NCBI GenBank assembly: GCA_963693315.1
Contig: OY856188.1
Coordinates: 196,248,379-196,312,378 of the forward strand
Length of the DNA: 64,000 bases
Reading direction: 5' to 3'
Source of the DNA: Diogma glabrata
Taxonomy: Eukaryota; Arthropoda; Insecta; Diptera; Cylindrotomidae
The position numbers were made by a program, and so were the translations under genes. Position 1 is the first letter of the stretch; every line of letters starts with the position of its first letter. The notes under the pieces are model-generated. The model saw only the letters and a list, made by a program, of their open reading frames with translations, did not search any database and was not told the origin of the DNA. Below, piece by piece: positions 44,930 to 56,293 of this stretch.

Positions 44930-46140
44930 TTAAAATTGGACAAAATGGGGGGGGGTCTTCCGAACGCATGTATTTATTTGAACCTTGAGATAAATATCTG
45001 ATCCTGGCAATCTTATTGATGTTAATGTTGACTTGGTAGATAAGGTTTTAGTACTTTTTCCAATATTTCTGCGTATGAGCTTCCGGTTTGTCACTTCCAG
45101 TTAAAAGTTTTTTTCTAATTCTGCTATAGCCTACAGTTACTAATCGATTTTCGTGAAACGTTGGTAAACGGTTTTAATGATTATGAGAAACATTTTATTA
45201 GGTTTTGGGTTACGTTGGACAAAGGGTTAGGACCATACAACAGGCGATTTTTTCAACTACGATTTTTAATGTTTGTTGGGAGCGTACAACATTCGTTCGT
45301 GAATTAATTTTGATGAAGATGTCAATATGTATGGTAAGGAGCTGATTAGTTGTTGAGCGATATTAAACAAAGTGGTGAGTGGCCTCCCGATCATCCGTTT
45401 TTTTAAGGCTCTATAACATTTGTACCTGATAATTGAATTGGATGATACGCATTTCGTACAGTTCACAACAGTTTCGCATTCCAAGTTCCGGTTTTTATTT
45501 CCAGTAAAAAATTTTTTTTTGTATTTTTACATTGTCCACACTATAGTCTACAATAATGAAGTAATTATGATGAAACTTATGAAAAAGTTTTCAATTAGTG
45601 TGGGAATATAATGATCAGCTTTTGGGGTACATAGACCAATGCGACGGAGTGCACATCCACCAAAGTGGACCCATTATTATAGAACTGTTGACTTTTCTCA
45701 CGTTGTTTTTTAAGAAATAAGTCGTAGGGAGCCTCCCGAGCGTCTGTTTATTTGAAACTCCAATAACATCAGTATCTGATAAACGATTTGAATTAAACTT
45801 GGTCTATATGGTTTTGGCATAACTTCAAGCAGTTCTGCATACCAACTTGGGGTTTGTCACTTTCGCCAAGAAGAATTTCACTATTTTCACCGCACACAAA
45901 AATTATGCTCGTAGGAACACACCAGCTTTCGTTAATGAATCAATTTTGATGTTACTATGGGAAATGATGTAGGGATATACAATAATGAGCTGATTTGTTT
46001 TTAAGCAATATTGAGCAAAGTAGTGAGGGGTCTCCAGAGCACTTATTTATTTGAATTTACAATAACATCATTTTTGGATCATCAACTTTAAAAAAACATG
46101 AAGAATACGGTTTAAATATGATTTTCAATAGTTTTACATC
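44930..46140. repeat. Diverged repeat array related to the 30.9-33.5 kb element
   Basis: About four diverged units of 250-330 bp, each with a GGTC(T/C)(C/T)CCGA(A/G)C-like word, TTTGAA..CAATAACAT, a CTGATAA-type word and a CCGGTTTGTCACTT-like word. Matches to 31120-31490 include TTGTTGGGAGCG and CATTCGTTCG. The array contains a run of nine or more G at 44946. Confidence 0.7.
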
Positions 46141-46283
46141 CCAAAACAAAATGTACCTCTAATTCGTTCACAGTCAAAAATGTATGTCTCTGGTACATGA
46201 CATGACTATTTTTACTTTAAATAAATCATTTTAAAGAAAGTTTGATGAAATGTGTAGATTTGATTTGTAGATGACAAGGAACA

Positions 46284-46415
46284 CTGAAAGAAAAAATTCG
46301 GTCACTACAACTGTTTTTGTGCAACAACCGAATGTGCTGTCATCGTGACCGCATAATCACTGTACGAGTTTGCGACTGTGCGTCACTGCGTGAATGATCA
46401 AATTATTTCTTTCAG
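46284..46415. mobile_element. Small MITE-like element
   Basis: 132 bp with imperfect inverted ends, CTGAAAGAAAAAATTCG and AAATTATTTCTTTCAG. The interior has higher GC than its surroundings, and no open frame was seen. Confidence 0.45.
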
Positions 46416-46570
46416 GGGAATGTTCCGAACTGTTTCTTGTTTTAAACTTTAATAACTTTAAACACAGAGAGCTAATATTGATGAAGCTTGATATAAAAAA
46501 CCTTTCTGCAAATCTCACAATAATTTTGAATCCTTACTTTTGGTATGCAACTTTTGGTTAAATTAGCTTT

Positions 46571-46823
46571 GTTGTAATAATAATGATGTAAAACAAAGTC
46601 TTTTTCACTTCAAACACAATTTATTTATTTTTAACACCAAATATTTTGTGTCGCTAAGAGACCTTCTTCTTGGGTTAATTGTTTTCTAAACATGTGGGTT
46701 AATTGTTTTCTAAACCAATTAACCCAAGAAGAAGGTCTCTTAGAGACAGAAAATATTGGGTGTTAAAAATAAATAATGTTTTTGAAGTGAAAAAGACGTT
46801 GTTTTACTCATTATTATTATACA
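46571..46823. repeat. Palindrome, about 110 bp arms
   Basis: The arms run from TTGTAATAATAATGATGTAA to the complementary TCATTATTATTATACAA. They share AAGTCTTTTTCACTTC and CTAAGAGACCTTCTTCTTGG. The loop repeats GGGTTAATTGTTTTCTAAAC, so one arm end is locally duplicated. Confidence 0.9.
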
Positions 46824-49800
46824 ATCACTTCAAGTAGTTCACACAAGAAAATTGTATAATCTTTGTTCTACTTTTATTGTAATAACTTTTCTAAAATCAT
46901 AACTAAGAATAATTGCTTGTAATGGCTAGCCATTAATTTGATGATCATCAGCTATAAGTATTTAATGGTTATCAAGCTCACAAAATTTACGAACAAACGA
47001 GGGTTAGGTTAAAAGGAAATGTTTAGTTTTACTACAGATTCATAAACTATCAAGAGATGAACCAAGAAGTTGTAAAACACTAAAAGATGTTCAAACAGAA
47101 TGCTCAAGATTGCACGCTTTTACTAGATCTTTACCGTTTGGGTATAAACTATAAAGCATGCATTAAAAAATCATTTGGGGAACATACATAAAACCGAAAT
47201 AAAAATATATGAAACTTTGAAGTCAAGTATATCCAAAATGTAGCAAACTTTACAGACCTATCCTGGACAACTAAACATACATTATAATCTTTGTAATATG
47301 CCACTTTTGAACCTTGTGAAATATAATGATTATATTTATTCGCATGACAGACTTAACTTACCTCTAAATTGGCATATCAAAATATTTACTACTGTTTTTA
47401 TGTAAATTTGTAATAATAATACAAAATCTATATCTACCACAACAATTATTTGTAACAACAAATAATCTTAGTTACAAAAAATAATATAAATCAAAGATCG
47501 TAAAGATATAGAAAAAATGAGTTGTTTTGTTTTAATATAATGTTGTTTGTTTTAATATAATAAAAATATAATTTAAATTTAAAATGTAGTTACATTTTCA
47601 TATTAGTACATATAAATATTCAAACCAGCAATATAATCGATCGCATATTTTTAAATTAATCTTTTTTTCGGTTTCAAATCTTGTTATTAATCATCTATGA
47701 ATGTTTATCTCAATAAATTTTATTTATTTTATGTGAATGATTTAATTTAATGTTTTGCTATTATTTAAAAACTGATATGACATTGAAATGGCACAGTGGT
47801 AGTATAAACTAAAATACAATCTGGTAAATAAACTACATATATTGGGAAATAAACAGACGACGTAAACGCACTAACAAATCTAATCAAATTTCTTGCAATT
47901 AGTTTTCTTGCTAGATATTTGACTTTTTGACTTCTCAAATATTTTAGACCTTCAAATATGATCTTCTATTTAGGTAATGTTATTTTTAAGACTCGTGTCA
48001 AATTTAAGTAATGTTGACACTATAAACACATATAGGCTTGGAGATGATATAAATTATAATTGATTATTGTAATCGATTAGTTTTAAAATAAATTGTTGAA
48101 AACTACACATCAAAAAGTTGAAAATTGAGAATCACTTTGGAATATGGAAATATTTTAATATATTTTAAGACGAGAATTGAATTTTGTGAATTTACTTCCA
48201 GAGGTTTGATTTCATTAGTTTGACTTCAAAAACGAAGAAAAGCAATAAATTTCATAATATTGTCACTGTATTTATTCAATCAAATAATCGTTCTAGAACG
48301 AAACTGTTCTATAACGGGATACCTGAACCACAAATGGTTGAGACATTTCTGAACCTCTTGTTTGCCGGTTGTACTGCGCACACGATAGAGGGATGTTTCG
48401 GATTTCTCTAAAAGACATATCATTAAAGTTGTATTTATAATAGATGGACAATTTGGTTCACATTTCTTCGTTGCTGAAGTGAATCAAGCTGGTCAGTTAA
48501 CTCCGTATTTTCAATCAACTGTAATGCCTTTCTTATCTCAGATTGTTGACATTTTCTGTTAACCAAACATAAAGGTGAATAAATGACTTATAGTTTTTAT
48601 TTATGAAACCGCAGGTCATGTGATATGCTGACATGCTAAAAACCTTCGAAAAACCTCAGACTTATAATAACTACATAATACCACATATAACCGTAAATGA
48701 CGGATAAGATCTTTAGTTGACGAATTCTGAGCTATCGTCTTTTCATGTAATGTATATATTTTTAATAGCTCACTTAACAGCCCTTCCGAAAGAATGAAAC
48801 TAAATTTATTTGTTTAAGGTCTCACTATATTGTCTGAGTTATACGCTCGTCTCAAATTTCGTAGGATAGGATTAGGATTTATAATTATAGACCGATAAGA
48901 TTTATGTTTGATTAAACAATCGATACTAAATTAAATAGACAGACAATTCTTTTAAATGAAAATTTGGTCTTAAACGAGAATGGCAATATAATTCCATCCC
49001 ACCCATTCCACGAAAATAGAATGTTTGCAAAACGAAAGGTAAAATAAACACAACCCTTCCTTTTCCGGTTCTGATTGCTCTTCAGCAATAAATGGTGACG
49101 CTGGAAATAAAAACATATATTATAAATTAATGTTTAAAAAAACATCATTCGAAGTTAGGTTAAAGTTAGCCATACCCCGTAAGCCTCTCTTCGAGCTCTA
49201 ATTTAAGAAAGAATAGAATTAGAACGAAGAATCAACTCAGGAAATAAATAAAAAAAGAATATCTATATAAAAAAATTACGACAAGCCAAAAGTACATCAC
49301 AGAGTCAATTTCAATAAAATAAAGAGGAATGCATGGAGTTATCACAAATTTTTCTGACCAATGTGACAACTATCAGAATTCCATTTAAACACAAATTTTT
49401 GAACTTTCCTAAGTTAAATTTCAAATTTTTTTTAAAATATCACAAAAATAAAAACTATAAAATCTTAAATTTCACATTAATACAACGAAACTATATGAAC
49501 TTTAAAACCTTTTAGATTTTACGATCAAACTTTAGATTATCACTTTAAAAATATTAAAATATTTGACATTGTAATCAGGTATTATCAATTACTTAATCTA
49601 AATATGATTAGTATTTTTTTAAAACAAAAAATTCTATAAACAGTAACAAAAATATTTAAAACAATTCTCGGTTTTGTGATTATTTCATAATTGTTTGCCT
49701 TCGTGGTGTCATTTTACATTTGAATGAGTTTTTAATGTACTTTACATAATTAAATTGCACAAATTTAATTAAAATTAGACGATTAGCTTTGTATATATTG

Positions 49801-52079
49801 GACTATTTGCCTTGAACAAGTTCTTCGGCACTACTTAGCGCTAAGCCTTAACTCTAAAACCCACTTGTAGCGATCATCGGAGTTATGTCAAGTTATCTAT
49901 AGTTATCGAGTTCAAATAAAACTCAATTTTTTATAGTTATCTAAATAAATAAAATATCTCCTTTACAAAGTCAGTAAAAAAAATGTGATCTAGTTTTATT
50001 CAGTTACTCTAAAAACTCTTTTTACCGGCCTCAAAAATTTCAGAAGAAGAGATTTTCGTTAAACATCCAATCATAAAAGCATTATTTACCTCCCGGCAAA
50101 AATGGATATTTCCTTTTTTTAAAGTTCTTATTCAACTATAATAAAAATTTCATGAAAAAAAGTACCAACTGGATTGACATTTTTAACCACATAAATTGCA
50201 GAAAAACTGTAAAAGGGTAGAACTCGGATAAACTGAAATGTTTTAATTGAGTTCATGGAGAGAGGAAACCATATGGTGGAAAAGCATTTATCGTAAAAGA
50301 AGCTTTGCGAAGCAATTCTGGGCTTGTCAAAACTCCAATATGCGTGACTATCCATATTCGTAAGGAATGCCAGAGATGAAAAACTCTGTTGAAAAAATCA
50401 TGCTGAAAGGCAACCGTTCTATACTTGTTCTATTGTGATTATGTGATTTTCACCACAACTGTTCTAAACTTGAATCTAGATACTAATGGCACTGGAATTC
50501 TGGTGGCAGAAAATACAAAAACTGAACAACACTTAAAAAAGTTAAAGTAATGATATACTGCTACTCTCGAAGTAAGCATGTTTATTATGCAAAAAAAAGA
50601 AAAAATACTTGCAAACATTTTCACGGTGATTCGGACAACTACAGGTAAACATTTTCCTGACAACAGAATGAGGTTTATATAGGATTATATAGGTTTATAT
50701 AGGTTAAAATATATAAAGTCTTACACGCAATATAACAGTAGTTAAATAAAGATAAAAACTATTTCCACGAAAAAAATTTATTTTGGCCTTATATTATGAA
50801 TTTTTAATTTTAAAATAAAAATATTTGAATTTAATTGAACTATAATTAATTTTCACATAAACATTACGTGCGGTTGTCTCAACTACACCGTTCTGTGCAT
50901 GTACAGTTGTTGAATCATTTTCCGAGATCGATTGGTAATAGAACATGTTTTTTTCAGTGTATACCATAAACTATATGGAACTAGCCCGTTAAACAATTTT
51001 TAAAAAATTTCATAAAATATGCATTATTAATTGTGCATGTTACAGAAAATTCCCGTGCACAAAATTGTGCACAATGTGTCATGCACATGATGGACAGAAA
51101 TGTCATGCATAAAAGCACAATCAATATCTTAAGGTATTATAATGTTATGTAGCATATTTTTTATAAATAAATTAGCATTTTTTACATCAAGCACCACAAA
51201 TAACATTTTAAACTAGATATTTTTCCCCATCACCTCATATAATTACTTAAAATTATAAAAAATAATCAGCAAAATTATATTTATATTTTATACAGAGTTT
51301 ACGTGCTCGATTTTATGTGCTCGACTAATTTGACTCCTTAAAATAGTATTCATAAATTTATAATTTCAATATCGTTCTTCCTCGAAGAGTGAAATTTTTA
51401 GTTTTTTTTTTATTTCACTCCTATGGAGTTTTAATTTTATTTATTTTATTTTTCTTTTTTTTCATCCATTTGTAAAAGAAGAATATCAGCACCTTTTCGT
51501 CATCGTTTTAATATATTTTTAAAACAATGCTGAACAAAAAATTACTTATTTTTTACGTTGGAAAGCATCAATTTTGTGGAAAAAAACAAATCTGTGAGTT
51601 ATTGAAAGAAAATATTTATTTCAGCTTAGGAGCAAGAAAGATATTTTATTATTTTCACTCCTGTATTTGGGAGTGTTACATTATTTTTAAGTTACTCGCT
51701 TTGAAAGAACGGAGGAAAGGAGTGATTTAAGGAGCGTTCTAAACTCTGGTTTATACATATTATAAAATTTTTTAATTTATGTATGTTAAAACTTTATTTT
51801 TTGTATGTTTAAACTTTAAAATGATTTATTTATCAAAACTGATTTAAATTGTATTCTAAAATAAACTAGTTCAACAATTGTAACAAAAATATCACACTTC
51901 GCTCGCAAAACCAAACACATTTTTACTTCACCACAATTTTAAATTGTATGAAGTAATGCAAACTATCGAGAAAAAAATCTTACATATTGAAAAAAATCTT
52001 ACAAATTTGGGGAATTTGTTTTTTTCTTTTGTTTTGGACCATTCTCTATCTAATAGCCAATAAAAATTTTGGTGTATGT
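46824..52079. other. 5.3 kb AT-rich intergenic or intronic sequence, nothing recognised
   Basis: No domain-bearing frame was found. Near 51010-51125 GTGCA/TGCAC words recur (ATTGTGCATG, GTGCACAAAATTGTGCAC, CATGCACATG). At 49085-49100 there is a short TGGTGACGC word that resembles a retroelement PBS without other LTR features. Confidence 0.5.
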
Positions 52080-52455
52080 CTGTGGGTGGGTTTGTGATAT
52101 TTCTACATAGAATCTTGATGAAACTTTGGCAAATGATTAGGTTCACCTGAAAATGGCAGATCTGGATTCATTTCAAAATTGGACAAAATGGAGGAGGGTC
52201 TCCCGAACACCTCTAAGTTTAAATCTTCAATAACTTTAATCCCGGCTGTCGATCAATTTTGCAATCCCTCCAGCGGTTTTCTCTGCAGCGTAGGTAATGA
52301 CGGCGGCCGGCAGACGGCCGGCAGACAGACATACATTTTTTTTTTGCTTTTTTAGAATCAGGAGGTCCTAAAACGTCGAGAAATGTCAAAAAAAGTGGGG
52401 GTAAGAATTTGACTTTGAGCTCATGAATGTAATACTTAGGTCTTTCAGACCGAAG
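52080..52455. mobile_element. 3' fragment of element family T
   Basis: It reads GGAGGAGGGTCTCCCGAACAC, then AATCCCTCCAGCGGTTTTC, GCAGACAGACATACA, CGTCGAGAAATG, and ends TTAGGTCTTTCAGACCGAAGT. It matches 25180-25376 at its end and the complement of 33010-33200 at its start, so it links the two repeat families. Confidence 0.7.
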
Positions 52456-53100
52456 TAACAAGTAAGTAAACTGACAGATTAATTCCATTTTCAAAAATTT
52501 GTACTAGTTTAGAACTTGTACTAAAAACGATATCTCGAAAAGAGAACGAGAATACCAAATAGTGGAATGGAATTATTTAGTGAGAAATCAAAATTCGAGA
52601 AAAATAATAATTCCATCAATAAACAACAATGAACAACATACACAATAAACACACAGTACAAAAAGAAATGTTTACTTTAACAAAGATAACATCTCAAACT
52701 TCAACTTTTTCAAGAAGAAAAAGAACAGACAAAAGTGAATATATAAAAACTATGAAAAAATGATATTAGTTGTGACAACCAAATAAATCTGTTGAATATA
52801 CCAATTTCAAGACTAATGCAGTAATTGATCTTTGTGAAAAGGGTTTATTAATGTATTTGACCTAAAGAATTATTTAATAAAATTGTCAAGTTAATATGTG
52901 TTAGTAGGCAAGGGATTTATAATCAAACAAAATAAATATTAATAAATTTAACAGGTTAAAGATAATCTATGTATAGCTATTTATAATCTCAATTATACTT
53001 CTAATACATATTTATACTACTGTTACTTCATATTATATTCAATAGTAATTAAATTTTTATAATAAATCGAAGCTTTATTCAGAACAATATAAGAACAACA
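52456..53100. other. AT-rich stretch, nothing recognised
   Basis: No supported feature. Confidence 0.5.
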
Positions 53101-53208
53101 GCAGCCAAATTCTGTAACTGTGAAGCGGTGAAGTGATAAAAATTTCTTCGTATCTTTTCATTAAAAAACTTATCACTTCACCGCTTCACAATTACAGAAT
53201 TTGGCTGC
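53101..53208. repeat. Small perfect-arm hairpin (MITE-like)
   Basis: The arms are GCAGCCAAATTCTGTAAC..., with GAAGCGGTGAAGTGATAA. The right arm is the reverse complement with one mismatch. The loop is about 30 bp. Confidence 0.88.
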
Positions 53209-53239
53209 AGGTCTTAAAAATTATGATTTATCATGTATG

Positions 53240-53616
53240 TGTTTTCGTTTTGTTTTTTTTTTTTTGTTCAACTGTTTGTTTGTTTTCTATAATGCGATAT
53301 CTCATATAAAAATAATAAACCAGATGCGAATTTGACTGTTAAGGAAAAACTGCGCTGCGCCAGATATATGTTTTTGAAAAAAAATACACAGAACATCAAA
53401 TCAACAAAAAAAAATGCAGTGCACTGGTGGATAGGATTATTAGCAAATTCAGATCATTCAGATCGACAGAACCAGAATAATAAATCTATTTTATTGGGAT
53501 TGGAAATTAATCGATTGCGTCTTACATCCTGAAATATGATAACCAAAACAGAAATTAATAAAATACAGTTAATGTTTAAAACTTAAAATTATTATTCTTT
53601 TTTATCAACTTGTTAC
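53240..53616 (+). repeat. Probable 5' LTR (3' part certain, start uncertain) of the Mag-like element
   Basis: It ends ...CAACTTGTTACA directly before a PBS. It contains an AATAATAAATC poly(A)-like signal near 53480. The start is not fixed because no partner LTR is visible before the window ends. Confidence 0.5.
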
Positions 53617-53634
53617 ATGGTGTCAGGTGTGGAC
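53617..53634 (+). promoter_or_regulatory. PBS of the Mag-like element
   Basis: TGGTGTCAGGTGTGG abuts the LTR end. TGGTGTCAG is complementary to the CTGACACCA end typical of eukaryotic tRNA-Leu, the primer expected for Mag-type elements. The match beyond nine bases is not assessed. Confidence 0.6.
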
Positions 53635-53643
53635 AATTAAAAA

Positions 53644-54600
53644 TGGCTAAGATAAATGCAATTTCTCCGGGAGAATTTGATTTTCAATAATCGTCCACGT
53701 GGTTGCAATAGAAGCAGAACTTTGAAGTACATATTTATTATTGCATCGGGATTAGATAAGAAATATGATAGTGTGAAAATTGCGGATATGTTGAATCAAA
53801 TGGGCGGTGATGCATTAAAGATTTACAACATCATGGATTAAGAAACAAAGAAGGGTTACAAAAACGTTTTAGATGCATTTGAAAATCATTGTGTATCAAT
53901 GACTAACGTGGTTAGAATCGCTCAAATTTCATCAGTGTTTTCAAAATGATGGTAAAACAATTGATAATTTTGTTGTTCAATTGAAACAACAAGCAGGAAA
54001 ATTTGAATTCAATTGTGCAATATCAATTATGGTGAACGAATGATTAAAGATAGATTAATTTTGGGCATCAAAGATATAAAGAGCTTCAGTCGAAATTGTT
54101 ACAGAATGATAAGTCGAAGATGGATTTAGTAAAATTAATTGAATTGTGTCGAATTCATGAAGCGTCAGTTGCAAATAGAGAAATTGTTTCATCTGCTGGT
54201 CGTCAAACAATTGATGCCATCAGTTATTATGGTAATCAAAGAAAATGCAATCAATGTGGGTATGTTCATAACGCTAGTCAGTGTACCGCAGTTAATAAAA
54301 GTTGTTTGAAGTGCGGAAGATTAGGTCATTTTACGAAAATGTGCCAAATGAGAAATTTTGCTGGCCAAAGCAGTCAATTTTGTGGTCGAGAATATTATCA
54401 ACAAACATCAATTTCAAAACATGGTATAGCAAATCAACGAGGACGAGGTTATGGTGGACTTAAATCATCGAGTTACAATTATCTTTCAGTCCATAATCAG
54501 CATCGATCAGTAAATCAACAAGCTCATGTGTTAAATGAAGTTGAAAATAATGATAAAATGATTGCAGCAGTGGAAAATGGGGACGCGATCAAATTTGAAA
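53644..54600 (+). pseudogene. gag: Mag-like gag, frame-disrupted
   Basis: It starts MAKINAISPGEFDF at 53644 but is broken by a stop at about 53689 and by frameshifts before the capsid region. Capsid-like ASGLDKKYDSVKIADML is at about 53728. From 54096 the frame is open and includes two zinc knuckles, CNQCGYVHNASQC and CLKCGRLGHFTKMC (about 54246-54345), the pair typical of the Mag/K02A2.6 group of Ty3/gypsy elements. Confidence 0.8.
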
Positions 54601-55182
54601 AGAATTGGTATAAGGAGTTGTCAATTGGTAATATTAGTGTTAAATTTAAATTAGATAGCGGAGCCCAGGTAAATGTTTTAAATTTTAATCGTTTCAGACA
54701 AGTTGGATTGACAGATGTAAAGATGTATCCAACGAATTCGCGATTATTTTCGTATGGTAATTTTACGATTACTCCAATGGGAGTATGTACATTGCCTTTT
54801 GGTTTTGATGGTAATAGCATCAATCGTAGTATAAACGTAGATTTTGTTGTGGTTAAAGAGGATTTGCAACCTCTTCTGGGTTTGAAAACATGCATTTCGT
54901 TGAATTTGATTAAGCGTATTGATTCTATTGGGTTGTTCCCGCAAACAAAAAATGAATTTTTAATTGAGTATAAAGACATGTTTGAAGGATTTGGGTCAAT
55001 GAAAGGATTCTGTTATAAACTAAAACTGAGTGAGAACGCAAGACCGGTAATTCAACCAAGTAGAAGAGTTCCATTTTTTATACGAGATAAATTGAAAGAT
55101 ACGTTAGATTCCCTTGTTGAGGCTAAAATAATTTCAGTTGCTGACTATCCCACTGACTGGGTGAGTATAAATGGTAGTGGTT
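54600..55182 (+). pseudogene. pol: Mag-like protease and first part of RT
   Basis: It continues the 54096 frame. The aspartic protease active site is LDSGAQVNVL (DSG rather than DTG), about 54652. The RT N-terminal segment follows (YKLKLSENARPVIQPSRRVPF, SVADYPTDWVS). A one-base length change near 55168 puts the last codons out of frame just before the insertion point. Confidence 0.85.
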
Positions 55183-55186
55183 GAAA

Positions 55187-56256
55187 TATAGTTTCAATAA
55201 ACTATTGAAACTATTTTAATATCAAAGTGAATTTAAAACCAACTTTAACTTCAACTTTACAATATTTATTTTTTTATAAGCAAATCAATGTAAACTAACA
55301 ATGTTAGAATTCATAAAATAGTACATTATGATGCTAGGACGTAAAGCTAAAGATTTTGGACGGATGTGGAGTTTGCAAATCGAGGCGCAAGCCGAGATTT
55401 GCACCCACATTAAGTCCAAAATAGCTTACGTCCGTGCATCATATACTATTTTTTATTCGCCGCAAGCAAAATATTTTAAGAAAAGTTGTTTATTCTAAAT
55501 TAATATTATAAATTTTCATAAATTTTAAAATAAAAATATGTGGAACAAGTAGCCTTTGACAAAATATTTATTATTTTTTCCAAATTATTGTGTAGCTATG
55601 ACAACAAATGATAACAACTATTTTAATTGGATAATGAAATTTTGAATTTGAGGGTTGCTTTGATAAAAATTTTTATTTTTCATAGAATTTAAAGAAATAC
55701 AAATGCGTTTTACTTTTTTGGACGTAGCTATGACAACAAAATAAATAGTTGAAAAGGGATACTTTAAAGCCGCAAATCACAGTAATAAAGTAACACTTTA
55801 ATATGTAGGCGAATAAAAATATAATTTTGTCACAATAAGATTTGAACAACTCAAAGGTTTTAATAATAATTAATAAATTTGATGTTTTTCAACTCAATGG
55901 TTAAAACAAGAGAGAGTTTATAATTATATTTGCAAGCTACAAATTATTTTTTATTTAATTTTATTTAATTAGGCAAATGTTGGTGAGGCCAAAAAATATT
56001 CCTATGAATAAAATGTGAGACACAATATACTTTATATCTTCAACACACGCACACCTACCCATTTGTTTAGAAAAGACAGAAATGATTAGAAAATTCATTT
56101 TTCTATTTCTTTTTTATTTATATTATATTTTCTTTATTAAATTGTTTTATTTTGGAATACAAAATTGTTTTACTTTGTTTGGTGTTAAAAAGATTTTTAT
56201 TTTGTTTAAATGAATTTCAGATTTTGAATTGTAGAGGAAGGAATCTGGTTCCTACA
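55187..56256 (-). repeat. gypsy-2 3' LTR, enlarged by a 500 bp insertion
   Basis: It equals the 570 bp LTR at 61164-61733 plus 500 bp (a 494 bp element and a 6 bp duplication). It begins TGTAGGAACC on the minus strand and ends ...GAAACTATA. Confidence 0.93.
55319..55812. mobile_element. 494 bp foldback-type insertion in the gypsy-2 3' LTR
   Basis: It is flanked by ATAAAA at 55313-55318 and 55813-55818, while the other LTR has the sequence once. The first ~135 bp form a hairpin (TAGTACATTATGATGC...GCATCATATACTA) with a GC-rich centre, CGAGGCGCAAGCCGAG. The rest is AT-rich and bounded by TATTCGCC and GGCGAATA. It has no coding capacity. Confidence 0.88.
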
Positions 56257-56274
56257 ACACTCCCTTCCTTTAAA
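56257..56274 (-). promoter_or_regulatory. gypsy-2 polypurine tract
   Basis: The minus strand reads TTTAAAGGAAGGGAGTGT directly before the 3' LTR start TGTAGG. Confidence 0.85.
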
Positions 56275-56293
56275 AAGAACAAAAGGAGATGAG

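Larger units (their letters stand above)
53617..55186 (+). mobile_element. Mag-like Ty3/gypsy element, 5' part
   Basis: It carries a PBS, gag, protease and the start of RT. Sequence continues at 61734 after the insertion of another element. The 4 bp GAAA at 55183-55186 is repeated at 61734-61737 as the target duplication of that insertion. Confidence 0.9.

Noticed and set aside
49010..49103. Minus-strand exon-like stretch after TTTATTTCCAG (49103 downward), acidic reading AEEQSEPEKEG
   Set aside because: No matching donor or neighbouring exon and no recognised protein. The adjacent TGGTGACGC word suggests retroelement debris at most.
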